From Acrocarpospora macrocephala (lineage in GTDB: Bacteria; Actinomycetota; Actinomycetes; Streptosporangiales; Streptosporangiaceae), in NCBI RefSeq assembly GCF_009687865.1, contig NZ_BLAE01000027.1:42852-106851 (forward strand): a stretch of 64,000 nucleotides of DNA. The letters are read 5' to 3'. The notes under the pieces are model-generated. The model saw only the letters and a list, made by a program, of their open reading frames with translations. It did not search any database and was not told the DNA's origin. This document shows positions 34,913 to 43,612 of this stretch, piece by piece. The translations under genes and the position numbers were made by a program. How positions within the stretch are numbered: the stretch's first letter is position 1; the number at the start of each line of letters is the position of its first letter.

Positions 34913-36950
34913 GGTTCTGCAGCGACCGCTGTACTTCAACGCGTGGCGTACGGGCCTTATCGCGATAGACGAGACGACGACCATCCACAGTGTCTATGAG
35001 CAGTTGATCGATGGGATCGAGCGCCGGATCGAAGAAGAGGCGGGGCAAACCGTCTCGCTGGGCGAGATCTTCGGTGGTATCGCATTCCGGATGATCGATA
35101 CAGGCGAGTTGTCGGCGCCACTCGCTCAGATCCATGCCGAACTGCGGGCCGTGCTCGATGGCGGCGCCGATATCGGTGGCCTGGTGGAGCATCTGATGTC
35201 GGCGGGCGTTCTGCTGGCGACTCCGCTGCGGCGGGTCGCCTTCTTCCACCACACTGTCGCCGAATACTTCGCCGCACGGTACCTGGCAGCGCTTGTCGCG
35301 GTGGATCGGGCGGCGATCCAGCGCTGCCTACGGAACACCGACTGGGATCAGGCGTTGTTCCTGACCCTCGGGTTCTTGCCCGCGGATGAGGTCCGTCTGG
35401 TGTTCGACGAGGTATTGCGGACCGACATCGCCATGGCCTTGCGTAGCCTCAACTATGTTGAGCATGAACGTGGCGCATGGACGAACATGGCGCTGGAGTA
35501 CCTCGCGCACGATTGGGCTGGATCGGCTGACGAACATCTCGTCCTCCGGGCGCTGCAGACGCTTCGGGTGGATGCGGGTCAGTGCGAGGCTCTGGTCCAG
35601 GTCATGGGTCGTGGGGGCAGCATAGGCGGTTCGGCCGCAGGGCTGCTGTGGACGGCGAATGAGTCGCTTCGCCCTTGGCTTCTGGACCATTTCCTCGACG
35701 CCACCAATGGCTACAATTTTCTTGCCCGCTTCGCAGAGGTCATCGCGCGGATGGTACCTCCCGATGATGCACTGCTACTTCTCGGGAAGCTGGAAGAAAT
35801 CCCGATAGCGCCCGATGTGGCTGAGCTGCTTCGAGCCGGGGAGCCAACAGATGAATTCGTAGGTATCATTCACGCTACCGCCGAGTTGGTCGCGTTGGTT
35901 CCGGGGAGGGACCTTATCGAGTTGGCTCGGGCAAGCACGTCCGATCTCGTTAGGGTCATAGTCGCCGACGGTCTTACGAATAGCAAGGTACCAGAATCCT
36001 TCACCTATCTGCAGGAAATGATCATTGCGGGCCGAGCGCACGCGATATCTGATCTGTATTTTCTGCTGAGGCATGGGACGCGGTCGTGGTCTCCGCCCAT
36101 GCCCGATCCGGAGCTAATTCGAACTCTTGCGCAGGCCATTACAATGGGTGATCAATCCTACTGGGCCATGGTGGATCTCAGGATCCTTTCCGATGAGTTT
36201 CCCGAGATCGGACGCATCATCAGGCGCGAGGGTCGGAGCCATTCGCCCCTTGGAAAGGCGCTGCTGGCCTACGCTGCCGGCGGCGACAGCGTCTTCCTGG
36301 AGGACATTCGGCGAATATCCTCTCAGGAGGCTCTTTTCCAAGGCGATGAGATAAAGGCGCTGCGGGGCGTCAAAATTGGCTGGGCCGGCTACGAGGACAC
36401 GCTGATCGAACTCCTGAGATACCGGAAGCTGCTCCTGACGCGCAGCTTACTCGATGCGAAGATTCCCAGTCGCGACGACCCTGCGTGGGTGTTGAACATC
36501 CGACTCGCCGACGTGGAGTGGTGGGTCGACTCACTGCGACTATTTGAGTCAATGGATTGGCATGTCGTCGATAGGCTGGGCAGGTTCCTCGCCGTTGCGA
36601 CCGATGACACGACCCGGCAGCGGATGATTCTCCTGTTCAACACAGCGCCCACATACCGCCAGCCTTTACATGATTATGTATTTCCTAGGTTAGATGAACT
36701 CTCGCTGGATTCGTTTGATACGGGTGCTCTGGAGTGGCTGCTGGGTCAGTTGTCGATACCAAGGCCTCCTTGGGAGCTACCACTTATCGCCACCATCGCC
36801 ACGGAGTCCTTCATCCAGGATCGGATGTTGCCCTTGCTGCTGGACAATCCACCATCGCCGTTGCGGGAGAACCTGACCAGGGCACTGCACAACCTCGGCC
36901 GCCTCCATCGAAGGCGATACATCCGCGAAGATGGTGAGCCGATGGCCTGA
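34638..36950 (+). CDS. C-terminal part of the frameshifted SIR2-NACHT protein (NACHT rest plus helical repeats)
   Basis: Continuation of the gene at 33347. It begins with the NACHT Walker B region GVFFLDGVNEAPSSSAED, then STTRFSDELR-like sensor text (VITTRFSDELRMTG), a winged-helix part ending at VAFFHHTVAEYFAARYLAAL (the FxHxTxxEYxAA motif of NACHT NTPases), and about 550 residues of helical repeats (from RAAIQRCLRNTDWDQALFLT to the end) that probably recognise the trigger. GTG 34638 is only the first possible start in this frame, with no ribosome site seen. Without correction of the frame this half would lack the P-loop and effector. Confidence 0.85.
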   Translation: MLLRSGAGVFFLDGVNEAPSSSAEDNQLLSQLNAFLAKANACPSVITTRFSDELRMTGLPTVSLDHIRDEYLTGALTAAGIDIKTLSAATYEVLQRPLYFNAWRTGLIAIDETTTIHSVYEQLIDGIERRIEEEAGQTVSLGEIFGGIAFRMIDTGELSAPLAQIHAELRAVLDGGADIGGLVEHLMSAGVLLATPLRRVAFFHHTVAEYFAARYLAALVAVDRAAIQRCLRNTDWDQALFLTLGFLPADEVRLVFDEVLRTDIAMALRSLNYVEHERGAWTNMALEYLAHDWAGSADEHLVLRALQTLRVDAGQCEALVQVMGRGGSIGGSAAGLLWTANESLRPWLLDHFLDATNGYNFLARFAEVIARMVPPDDALLLLGKLEEIPIAPDVAELLRAGEPTDEFVGIIHATAELVALVPGRDLIELARASTSDLVRVIVADGLTNSKVPESFTYLQEMIIAGRAHAISDLYFLLRHGTRSWSPPMPDPELIRTLAQAITMGDQSYWAMVDLRILSDEFPEIGRIIRREGRSHSPLGKALLAYAAGGDSVFLEDIRRISSQEALFQGDEIKALRGVKIGWAGYEDTLIELLRYRKLLLTRSLLDAKIPSRDDPAWVLNIRLADVEWWVDSLRLFESMDWHVVDRLGRFLAVATDDTTRQRMILLFNTAPTYRQPLHDYVFPRLDELSLDSFDTGALEWLLGQLSIPRPPWELPLIATIATESFIQDRMLPLLLDNPPSPLRENLTRALHNLGRLHRRRYIREDGEPMA

Positions 36951-37070
36951 GCCAGAGCAGGCCGTCGCTGCGGGCACGGCGACCAGCCATGGGAACCGGT
37001 AGGGCGGGCTGAGACATCCGATGGGCCGGGCCATCAACCCGAGGAGTCCTATGCGGCGGACAATAGGCTG

Positions 37071-37472
37071 ATGAGCTGGGTCACCAACGTGATGGTGTCG
37101 ATCGATTCGAATGACCGTCCGAACGTGGAGGCGTTGAGCGAGTGGCTGCGTACGGAAGCTCCACTGCGGGATAGGTCGGGGCGAGGCTGCGGCTTTCTCT
37201 GCGAGATCACTGCCGAGGACACGGCATGGGGTGGGTGGAAGTACCCCGAGTGCGATGTGTGGGCCGGTGCGCTCAACCATGCCGACCTGGAGGCAGTCCT
37301 TGATCACATTGCGCGGATGCCTTGGCGGTGCCCGAACGCGCTGCAGGTCTTCATGATGGATCAGGAGGAGGCGTTCTTCAGGGTGTCAATGTTGAGGGAC
37401 GGCGAGCTGCGGCAGTATGCACCGGTCACGCCTGACGAAGAAGACCCGGACTTCTGTCCCGATGACCTCTGA
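37071..37472 (+). CDS. conserved actinobacterial hypothetical protein
   Basis: A 133-residue soluble acidic protein. I recognise the pattern (MSWVTNVMVSIDSNDRPNVE, WGGWKYPECDVWAGALNHAD, NALQVFMMDQEEAFFRVSML) as a small family common in streptomycete-like genomes, but its function is unknown to me. There is no signal peptide or membrane helix. It follows the SIR2-NACHT gene by 120 bp and probably has its own promoter. Confidence 0.75.
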   Translation: MSWVTNVMVSIDSNDRPNVEALSEWLRTEAPLRDRSGRGCGFLCEITAEDTAWGGWKYPECDVWAGALNHADLEAVLDHIARMPWRCPNALQVFMMDQEEAFFRVSMLRDGELRQYAPVTPDEEDPDFCPDDL

Positions 37473-37609
37473 AACATGGCCACGGGTCACTGTGGGGGGG
37501 CGGAGTCCGTGGGCGTTGGCCGGGATCCTCAGTCCCTCGCCAAGGTGGCGATCATCCTCCGCAGTGCAACAGGTGATCGAAATGCGGCTGATTGCGGTAG
37601 GAATGAAAT

Positions 37610-38323
37610 GTGGATCCTGATTTAGCCTCGCGCATCCTGCACAGAGTCCGTTTCGTCGTCCGGCTGTTGCTTCTGCTGCTCCTCCTGTGTGGTGCGTTGG
37701 TCACTAGTGCGAGTTACATGCCTTCCCCGCGGACGGTCGAGCAGTTTCGCAGTGCGGTGATGGCCGGTGACGTCGACCGGGTGAGCTACCAGATCTTCGG
37801 CCCCGACGAGTTGGCGTCCCTGGTGTGGTCGGAGTCGCCGCTGGTATGGCACGAGGTGAGGGGCAGGATCGCCGATTCTGAGGGGCTGTACACGCCGGAG
37901 CGGCTCATGGCCGACGTGCGTCGCGCGTCCGTCCGCCCGTCCGTGGTGCAGCATCGTGGGCAAGAGCCCGCTGTGAACAATTCGATCTTTCCTGACTGGC
38001 CCTTCAAGCTTCCCGGCGGTTCGAATCTGTGGTGGGTCGCCGCCGTCTGGGTGGCCGCCTTCGTTGCCATGCTGGGTTCCACTCCTCGTCTGGCCAATCG
38101 ATGGGCATGGTTCTGGCTGTTCACCGTCGGACAAGTCGGGGCACTTCTGTTCCTGATCATGGAACCGAGGCCTCTGTGGAAAGGCCCCGGCCCCGCCGAA
38201 GGGCTCACTCCGACCGAGCGGCTAGAAGGTGGCCGTGGCTGCCTGTACTCGATCCTCCTGGGCTTCGTCTCCGTGACCGTGGCTCTGGGCGTCGGTCAAC
38301 TCGTCAAACTGCTCTTGGGCTGA
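37610..38323 (+). CDS. multi-pass membrane protein of unknown function
   Basis: A 237-residue protein with about four membrane helices: one near 17-35 (RFVVRLLLLLLLLCGALVTS), an outside segment of about 100 residues (TVEQFRSAVMAGDVDRVSYQ), two at about 140-180 and one at about 208-234. The GTG start at 37610 overlaps no other gene. I see no catalytic motif. A hairpin at 38432 ends the unit. Confidence 0.7.
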   Translation: MDPDLASRILHRVRFVVRLLLLLLLLCGALVTSASYMPSPRTVEQFRSAVMAGDVDRVSYQIFGPDELASLVWSESPLVWHEVRGRIADSEGLYTPERLMADVRRASVRPSVVQHRGQEPAVNNSIFPDWPFKLPGGSNLWWVAAVWVAAFVAMLGSTPRLANRWAWFWLFTVGQVGALLFLIMEPRPLWKGPGPAEGLTPTERLEGGRGCLYSILLGFVSVTVALGVGQLVKLLLG

Positions 38324-38431
38324 GGTGTCGCGTTGTCAGAGGAGGCCTTCTATCCATGAGGGCGGGCTCCACCCAGAAACGAGGGGATGGGTCAGGCCGT
38401 CAAGGCGGGTGGCACGTCGGTCACCGAGGTC

Positions 38432-38458
38432 GCCGTGACCCCTGGCGGGGGTCACGGC
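38432..38458. terminator. hairpin between convergent genes
   Basis: GCCGTGACCCC (38432-38442) and GGGGTCACGGC (38448-38458) form a perfect 11-bp stem with a 5-nt loop, between the membrane protein gene and the convergent aldo/keto reductase. Confidence 0.85.
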
Positions 38459-38561
38459 CATCGGTCTTGGTCAGCCGCTTCCGAATTTGGTCACGAGCCA
38501 CCAGCCCTTCACGTAGCGCACCCCGAAGTGGCAGGGCATTTCTTTCCGCTGTTTGCCGGGT

Positions 38562-39545
38562 TTACCAGCGGTTCGCGAGTTGGGGGGCGATCAGTTCGTT
38601 GTAAATGTGGTGTACGGCGCTGAGTGCTTCGTCCGATAGTGGGGGGAGGGCGGCTGCGGCCGCGTTGTCTTGGGCCTGCTTGGGGTTGCGGGCGCCGGGG
38701 ATGACCACGCTTACTCCGGGTTGGTCGATGATCCAGCGGAGTGCGAACTGGGCCATGGTGGTGTTGGTGGGGACCAGTGGTGCCAGTTGGCGTACCGCCG
38801 TCAGGCCGGTGGTGAAGTCGACGCCGGAGAAGGTTTCTCCTACGTCGAATGCTTCGCCGTTTCTGTTGTAGTTGCGGTGGTCGTTTTCGGGGAACTCGGT
38901 GTGTTCGTCGTACCTGCCGGACAGCAGGCCGCTTGCGAGGGGTACTCGGGCGATGATGCCCACGCCGGCCTTCTGTGCTGCGGGGAGCACGTCCTCCAGT
39001 GGGCCGAGTCTCAGCATGTTCAGGATGATCTGCACGCTGGCCACGCCTGGCCGGGCGATCGCGGCCAGGGCTTCCGCTCGGGTCTCCACGCTGACTCCGT
39101 AGGCGGCGATGCGTTCTTCCTCGACGAGGGTGTCGAGCGCGTCGAAGACTTCGTCGGTGGAGTGCACGATCGTGGGCGGGCAGTGCAGTTGGACCAGGTC
39201 GAGGGTGTCGACGCCCAGGTTGGCCCGCGAGCGGTCGGTCCACGCGCGGAAATTGTCCAGCGTGTAGACCTCCGGGCGTTGCGGCACCCGGCGGCCCATC
39301 TTTGTGGCGACTGTGAGGCCCTCGGTGGGGCGCGACTTGAGGAAGGTGCCGATCAGCTGTTCGCTGCGGCCGTCGCCGTAGACGTCGGCGGTGTCAAAGA
39401 AGGTCACACCGCTGTCGAGGGCCGCGTCGAGTACGGCGAGCGCGGTGTCCTCGTCCACCTCACCCCAGTCGGCACCGAGTTGCCACGTGCCGAGCCCGAT
39501 CACGGACACGTCCTGATTCAGCCGGGCAATCGTTCGCTGTTCCAA
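38562..39545 (-). CDS. aldo/keto reductase
   Basis: A 327-residue NADPH-dependent carbonyl reductase of the AKR superfamily. Conserved parts are DVSVIGLGTWQLGADWG, FFDTADVYGDGRSE with catalytic Asp and Tyr, VATKMGRR with the Lys, LDLVQLHCPP with the His, and the C-terminal cofactor loop VSVVIPGARNPKQAQDN. The start chosen is TTG 39545, because GGAGGAAG lies about 6 bases upstream; longer ATG alternatives at 39644 and 39626 have no such site. Monocistronic; substrate unknown. Confidence 0.9.
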   Translation of the reverse strand: MEQRTIARLNQDVSVIGLGTWQLGADWGEVDEDTALAVLDAALDSGVTFFDTADVYGDGRSEQLIGTFLKSRPTEGLTVATKMGRRVPQRPEVYTLDNFRAWTDRSRANLGVDTLDLVQLHCPPTIVHSTDEVFDALDTLVEEERIAAYGVSVETRAEALAAIARPGVASVQIILNMLRLGPLEDVLPAAQKAGVGIIARVPLASGLLSGRYDEHTEFPENDHRNYNRNGEAFDVGETFSGVDFTTGLTAVRQLAPLVPTNTTMAQFALRWIIDQPGVSVVIPGARNPKQAQDNAAAAALPPLSDEALSAVHHIYNELIAPQLANRW

Positions 39546-39701
39546 CGTCTTCCTCCGTAGTGAGAGCTGTCCGCTACCAAGGATCGGGGCAGGTTTGGGC
39601 GGCGTCCAATCAGGGTCTTGAATCATGGAGTTGCGCGGGGCCAAGAGATCGGTCAGGAATCGAGAAGCGCCGCTGACCGGGCCGTACCTAGTGTGACCGG
39701 C

Positions 39702-40175
39702 ATGGACATCAACTCACAGGACCAGCAGGCAGGCAAGCGCAAGCCCGGTACGCCCGGGGCGTTCTCACGGTGGATGCAGCGGACGATGAACGCTCGTATA
39801 AGCCGAAAAATCCGACGTGGCCGCGGCGAGCTCATGGGCATGGACGTACTGATCCTGAACACGGTGGGCCGCCGCAGCGGGCAGCCGCGGGAGACGCCGG
39901 TGGCGTGGTTCGCCGACGGTGCGGACGCGTGGCTGGTCGTCGCATCGGGCGGGGGGAGCCGGCACCCGGACTGGCACGCCAATCTGATGGCGCACCCCGA
40001 CCGGGCGTCGATCGAACTGCCTGGCCGCGAGGCCATGCCGGTGACGCCGCACCGGCTCGATGGCGCCGACCGTGAGCGGGCATGGCAGCGCATCGCCGCC
40101 GCTCAGCCCCGCATCGCGAAGTACCAGAGCAAATCCGACCGGGTATACCCGGTGATCCGACTCACCCCGCGGTGA
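39702..40175 (+). CDS. deazaflavin (F420)-dependent nitroreductase family protein
   Basis: A 157-residue split-barrel protein of the DDN/FDOR family, which uses coenzyme F420 to reduce nitro compounds, quinones or other substrates. Features: MDVLILNTVGRRSGQPRETP, WLVVASGGGSRHPDWHANL and the C-terminal SDRVYPVIRLTPR. ATG at 39702 is preferred over the longer open frame, which lacks family similarity. Divergent from the aldo/keto reductase. Confidence 0.88.
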   Translation: MDINSQDQQAGKRKPGTPGAFSRWMQRTMNARISRKIRRGRGELMGMDVLILNTVGRRSGQPRETPVAWFADGADAWLVVASGGGSRHPDWHANLMAHPDRASIELPGREAMPVTPHRLDGADRERAWQRIAAAQPRIAKYQSKSDRVYPVIRLTPR

Positions 40176-40181
40176 CCGCAT

Positions 40182-40208
40182 AGGCCTGCGGTCGCGGATC
40201 GCAGGCCT
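40182..40208 (+). terminator. hairpin after F420-type gene
   Basis: AGGCCTGCG (40182-40190) and CGCAGGCCT (40200-40208) are perfect complements around a 9-nt loop, 7 bp after the stop codon. The right arm overlaps the start of a 38-bp copy of immunity-gene sequence. Confidence 0.7.
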
Positions 40209-40257
40209 GGAGTGACCCCGTCCCGGAGCCGATCGCCGACCCTGCGTTACCGGGTGC
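40203..40257 (+). pseudogene. short fragment of the SUKH-like immunity gene
   Basis: 40203-40240 matches 11113-11150 at 37 of 38 bases (AGGCCTGGAGTGACCCCGT...), encoding AWSDPVPEPIAD in the intact gene. After it, CTGCG and CCGGGTGC also match the source gene once small gaps are allowed. No open frame survives. Confidence 0.7.
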
Positions 40258-40375
40258 ACCACCAGCACAATGTTCTCGCCGAAAGGACACGCTCTCGCCG
40301 TCCCGTACTCCGTGACCTGGCCATCGGAAACGCCAGTCAACCAGGACAGTCCGGAAACATCCTGGAAAGTGATCC

Positions 40376-40433
40376 TTGACACACATGAAACAAGGATGCA
40401 ACCTTTGCACTCTGAGTTCAATCAGTACAAAGG
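40376..40433 (+). promoter_or_regulatory. promoter and operator of the ABC-importer operon
   Basis: TTGACACA (40376-40383) gives a consensus -35. CCTTTGCACT (40402-40411) and AGTACAAAGG (40424-40433) form an inverted repeat with one mismatch, positioned over the expected -10/start region and 15 bp before the GTG start, as for a repressor. The AGTACAA half-site recurs at three other promoters of this cluster. Confidence 0.65.
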
Positions 40434-40447
40434 ACGGGAGCCGGCGC

Positions 40448-41695
40448 GTGTTTGGACTTATCAAGGATGGGCGGGCCGGCAGCGCGCGCTCGGCTTCGAC
40501 GATCGCGGCTGTCTTGACAGTCATGGCACTTACCGCATGCTCGGCGGGCACGCAGGAAGCCGCCACCAAGGACGACGCCGGCACCGGTGCGGCGACCAAC
40601 GTCGGCGTCACCGACTCCGCCGTGACCATCGCCTACATCGGCGATCTGTCCGGTCCGGACGCCGCCGTCGAGCTGACCTACTACGAGGGGATCAAGCTGG
40701 CCATCGACCGGGCCAACGCGAGCGGCGGCATCAACGGCCGCACGATCGACCTCAAGGCCGGCGACACCCGCTTCGACACCGCTCAAGCGGTGACGCTCTT
40801 CAAGAAGTACACCAGCGAGCAGCCCTCCCTGGCCCTGCTGGGCATCAACGTCTCCTCCATGTTCGAGGCGCTCACCACGCGCATCTCCGCCGAGAAGGTG
40901 CCGGTCATCGGACCGACCGGCGTCACTAAGGTGACTCTCGCCAACCCGTACATCTACAACGCCCAGGCGGACCTGCCGACCAGCGCGGAGGCGATCACCA
41001 AGTTCATCTCCAGGCAGCTTGGCGCCAATGCCAAGGTGGGCGTCGCCCGCATCAGCACCGCCTCCGGCGACGAGTGGTTCGACCTGTTCCAGAAGGAAGC
41101 ACCGAAGATCCAGGCCGAGGTCACCGGTCAGCAGAAGATCGAACCGGCGGCAGTGGAAGCCGCCGCCCAGGTCGCCCAGTTCAAGCGGGACAAGGTCGAC
41201 GCTGTCACGCTCCACGCCGGCAGCGGCGGCGCGATCGCCCTGCTGAAGTCGATGCAGACGGGCGGGCTGAACGTCCCGGTCTTCTCGACCTTCGGCGCCA
41301 GCGGGCCGACCCTGTGGAAGAGCGCCGGCACGCTCGCCGCGAGCACCTACGCGTTCGACGCCTTCGCCCCGCCGGACAGCGACGTGCCCGGACGCGCGGA
41401 CCTGGAGGCCGCGATGCGGACGGCGGGCAGCTGGGACAAGTTCCAGCAGGACAAGAACTACGCCGAGGGCTGGGTGATCGGCAACGTCGTGGTGGAGTCG
41501 CTGAAGCGGGCCGGAAAGGATCTCACCCGGGCGTCCTTCATCGAGGCGCTGCGCTCTCCGGAGGGATTCCAGACCGGCGGTTACAGCGCCGATGTCAACT
41601 GGAGCAAGAAGAACGGACTGGCTGACGCCTCGGCGGTGAAGGCGTTCACCTTCGACCCGGGCACGCAGCGAATCGTCGAAGTGACGAACCCTTGA
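40448..41695 (+). CDS. ABC importer substrate-binding lipoprotein (branched-chain amino acid type)
   Basis: A 415-residue periplasmic-binding-type protein (Peripla_BP_6). The signal ends in the lipobox LTAC, with Cys near residue 31. The fold is typical of LivK-like receptors: VTIAYIGDLSGPDAAVELTYYEGIKLAIDRAN and KVPVIGPTGVTKVT. GTG 40448 is chosen because it gives a clean lipoprotein signal and follows AAAGGACGGGAG; longer starts at 40376 or 40385 would lie inside the promoter. First gene of a ten-gene operon with two permeases, two ATPases and CoA enzymes. Such receptors often bind aromatic or aliphatic carboxylates, not only amino acids. Confidence 0.9.
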   Translation: MFGLIKDGRAGSARSASTIAAVLTVMALTACSAGTQEAATKDDAGTGAATNVGVTDSAVTIAYIGDLSGPDAAVELTYYEGIKLAIDRANASGGINGRTIDLKAGDTRFDTAQAVTLFKKYTSEQPSLALLGINVSSMFEALTTRISAEKVPVIGPTGVTKVTLANPYIYNAQADLPTSAEAITKFISRQLGANAKVGVARISTASGDEWFDLFQKEAPKIQAEVTGQQKIEPAAVEAAAQVAQFKRDKVDAVTLHAGSGGAIALLKSMQTGGLNVPVFSTFGASGPTLWKSAGTLAASTYAFDAFAPPDSDVPGRADLEAAMRTAGSWDKFQQDKNYAEGWVIGNVVVESLKRAGKDLTRASFIEALRSPEGFQTGGYSADVNWSKKNGLADASAVKAFTFDPGTQRIVEVTNP

Positions 41696-41720
41696 GCGTC
41701 TCCGCGCCTGGAGCAGAACG

Positions 41721-42587
41721 ATGACTGACTTCCTCAACGCCGTCTGGAGCGGTTCCGGATTCGGCTCGCTGTACGGACTCGTGGCGCTGGGCCTAGTCGT
41801 GATCTTCAAGAGCACCGGAATCCTGAACTTCTCGGGTGGTGCCCTGATGGCCGTGGGTGGCGTCGTGGCGGCTGGCCTCGGCGCCCAAGGGTTCTGGGTG
41901 GCCGCCGGAATCGCCGTCGTGGCGGTCGCGGGGGTGGGGGCGGTGGCCAACCTCACGGTGATGCGTCCGCTCCTGGGCCGCGGGCTGTTTCCCGGTGTCA
42001 TGGTGACCATCGGTCTGGCCAGCGTCATCGAAGGCACCAGCGGCCTCCTCTTCGGACGCCAGCCACGCTTCCTCCCGGATCCGATCGGAGTCCCGACGTT
42101 CGATCTCCCCTTCGGGACCTCGATGTCCAGCACGCTGGCGGTCGCCCTCGGGTTGTCGGCCGCGGCGACCGTGCTGCTGGCGATCGCGTTCAACCGGACC
42201 TCGGTCGGCCTCCAGCTTCGGGCTGCGGCCGTTCGCCCGGAGGTGGCCTCGATGTTCGGCGCAAACCCCGGGCGAATTTTCACCTACGCGTGGGCGGTCG
42301 CCGGCGGTCTGGCCGCGCTGGCCGGTGCGCTGCTCGCCTCGCTGACCGTCGCGGACATCTCCATCGCGACATTCGCCCTGCGCGCCTTCGCCGCCATGAT
42401 CGTGGGCGGTGTCGACAGCCTGGGCGGGGCGTTCCTGGGCGGCATCCTGGTGGGTGTCACCGAGATGCTGGCCGGGACGTACCTCGGGGATGACTTCCGG
42501 CTGCCCTCGACCATGGTCGTGCTCATGGTGTTCCTGATGGTCCGGCCCCAGGGACTGTTCGGCACCCCGGAGGTGGTCCGGCCATGA
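41721..42587 (+). CDS. branched-chain-type ABC transporter permease (LivH-like)
   Basis: A 288-residue integral membrane permease with about 8 helices. It shows GSLYGLVALGLVVIFKSTGI and LNFSGGALMAVGG near the N-terminus and the ATPase-contact loop around FAAMIVGGVDSLGGAFLGGI. It starts 25 bp after the binding protein and overlaps the next permease by 4 bp (ATGA). Works with the LivM-like subunit to form the channel. Confidence 0.93.
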   Translation: MTDFLNAVWSGSGFGSLYGLVALGLVVIFKSTGILNFSGGALMAVGGVVAAGLGAQGFWVAAGIAVVAVAGVGAVANLTVMRPLLGRGLFPGVMVTIGLASVIEGTSGLLFGRQPRFLPDPIGVPTFDLPFGTSMSSTLAVALGLSAAATVLLAIAFNRTSVGLQLRAAAVRPEVASMFGANPGRIFTYAWAVAGGLAALAGALLASLTVADISIATFALRAFAAMIVGGVDSLGGAFLGGILVGVTEMLAGTYLGDDFRLPSTMVVLMVFLMVRPQGLFGTPEVVRP

Positions 42588-43612
42588 CGCAGTCCATCGC
42601 TCCGCCCCATCTGGCGGACCCGGCGCAGCCGCGGGCGGGTGTGCGGCGGACGGGCCTTGCGGTGCTGGCCGTCGCGATCGTCGTCGCGTTGCCGCTGGTG
42701 GTCTCGCCGTACTGGACGACGGTCGCGACGAACGCCGTGCTCGCGTTCGCGATCGCGGCGCCGCTCAATCTGCTCACCGGCAATGCGGGGCAGTTCTCGC
42801 TGGGTAACGCGGCGTTCCTGGTCGTCGGCGCGTACACGGGCGCGTTCGTCACCTTCACGTTCGACATGGAGCTGCCGATCGCCATGCTGGTGGCGGCGGC
42901 GGCCGGCGCTCTGGTCGGATTCATCGTCGGACTTCCGTCGCTGCGCCTGCGCGGCGCCTATCTCCTCATGTCGACCCTGGCCGCGCATTACATCCTGGTG
43001 TTCGCGGCCCTGAAGTTCCAGACGAGCCAGTTCGGCGCCGCCGGAGCGATCTTTCCGCCGCTGCGCGTCGCCGGCGTGGACCTCAGCGGTGATCGGTCGA
43101 TGTACTTCGTCATCGCGGCTTTCGCGGCGCTGATCGGATTGATCATCACCAATATCATGCGGAGCGGCCACGGCCGGGCGATCGAGGCGGTGAAGGCCCG
43201 GGACGTGGCCGCCGCGGCCTGCGGGATCTCGGTGGCACGCACGAAGTTGTGGGTGTGGTCGCTGTCCTCGGCCATGATCGCGGCTGCGGGAGTGCTGCAG
43301 GCGTACTACCTCGGCTCCGCCAGCGTGGAGTTCTACACGCTCAACCTGGCGATCACGTACGTCGCGATGATCCTGGTGGGTGGGCTCGGCAGCCTCGGCG
43401 GTTCGCTCCTCGGCGCGTGTTTTGTGACGCTCGTGCCGGTGGTCGTGAACCATCTCTCGGAGGCGTACGGCGGCGGGGGCGTCCTCGCTCATCCGCACGA
43501 GCTGCAGACCGTCATCTACGGGCTCATCATCATCGCCTTCGTCCTCCTCAAACCCGATGGGCTGATCGGTTTCGTCCGATCGGCGGCCCGCCGGCTACGG
43601 AATGGCGGGTGA
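42584..43612 (+). CDS. branched-chain-type ABC transporter permease (LivM-like)
   Basis: A 342-residue permease with about 9-10 helices. It contains LNLLTGNAGQFSLGNAAFLV and LRLRGAYLLMSTLAAHYILV, and the ATPase-coupling segment AVKARDVAAAACGISVARTK and MILVGGLGSLGGSLLGACFV. ATGA overlap with LivH-like upstream and 11-bp overlap with the following ATPase show tight coupling. Confidence 0.93.
   Translation: MTQSIAPPHLADPAQPRAGVRRTGLAVLAVAIVVALPLVVSPYWTTVATNAVLAFAIAAPLNLLTGNAGQFSLGNAAFLVVGAYTGAFVTFTFDMELPIAMLVAAAAGALVGFIVGLPSLRLRGAYLLMSTLAAHYILVFAALKFQTSQFGAAGAIFPPLRVAGVDLSGDRSMYFVIAAFAALIGLIITNIMRSGHGRAIEAVKARDVAAAACGISVARTKLWVWSLSSAMIAAAGVLQAYYLGSASVEFYTLNLAITYVAMILVGGLGSLGGSLLGACFVTLVPVVVNHLSEAYGGGGVLAHPHELQTVIYGLIIIAFVLLKPDGLIGFVRSAARRLRNGG

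Noticed and set aside
40418-42283. 621-codon open frame on the minus strand
   Set aside because: Runs opposite the binding protein and permease, which have clear family motifs.
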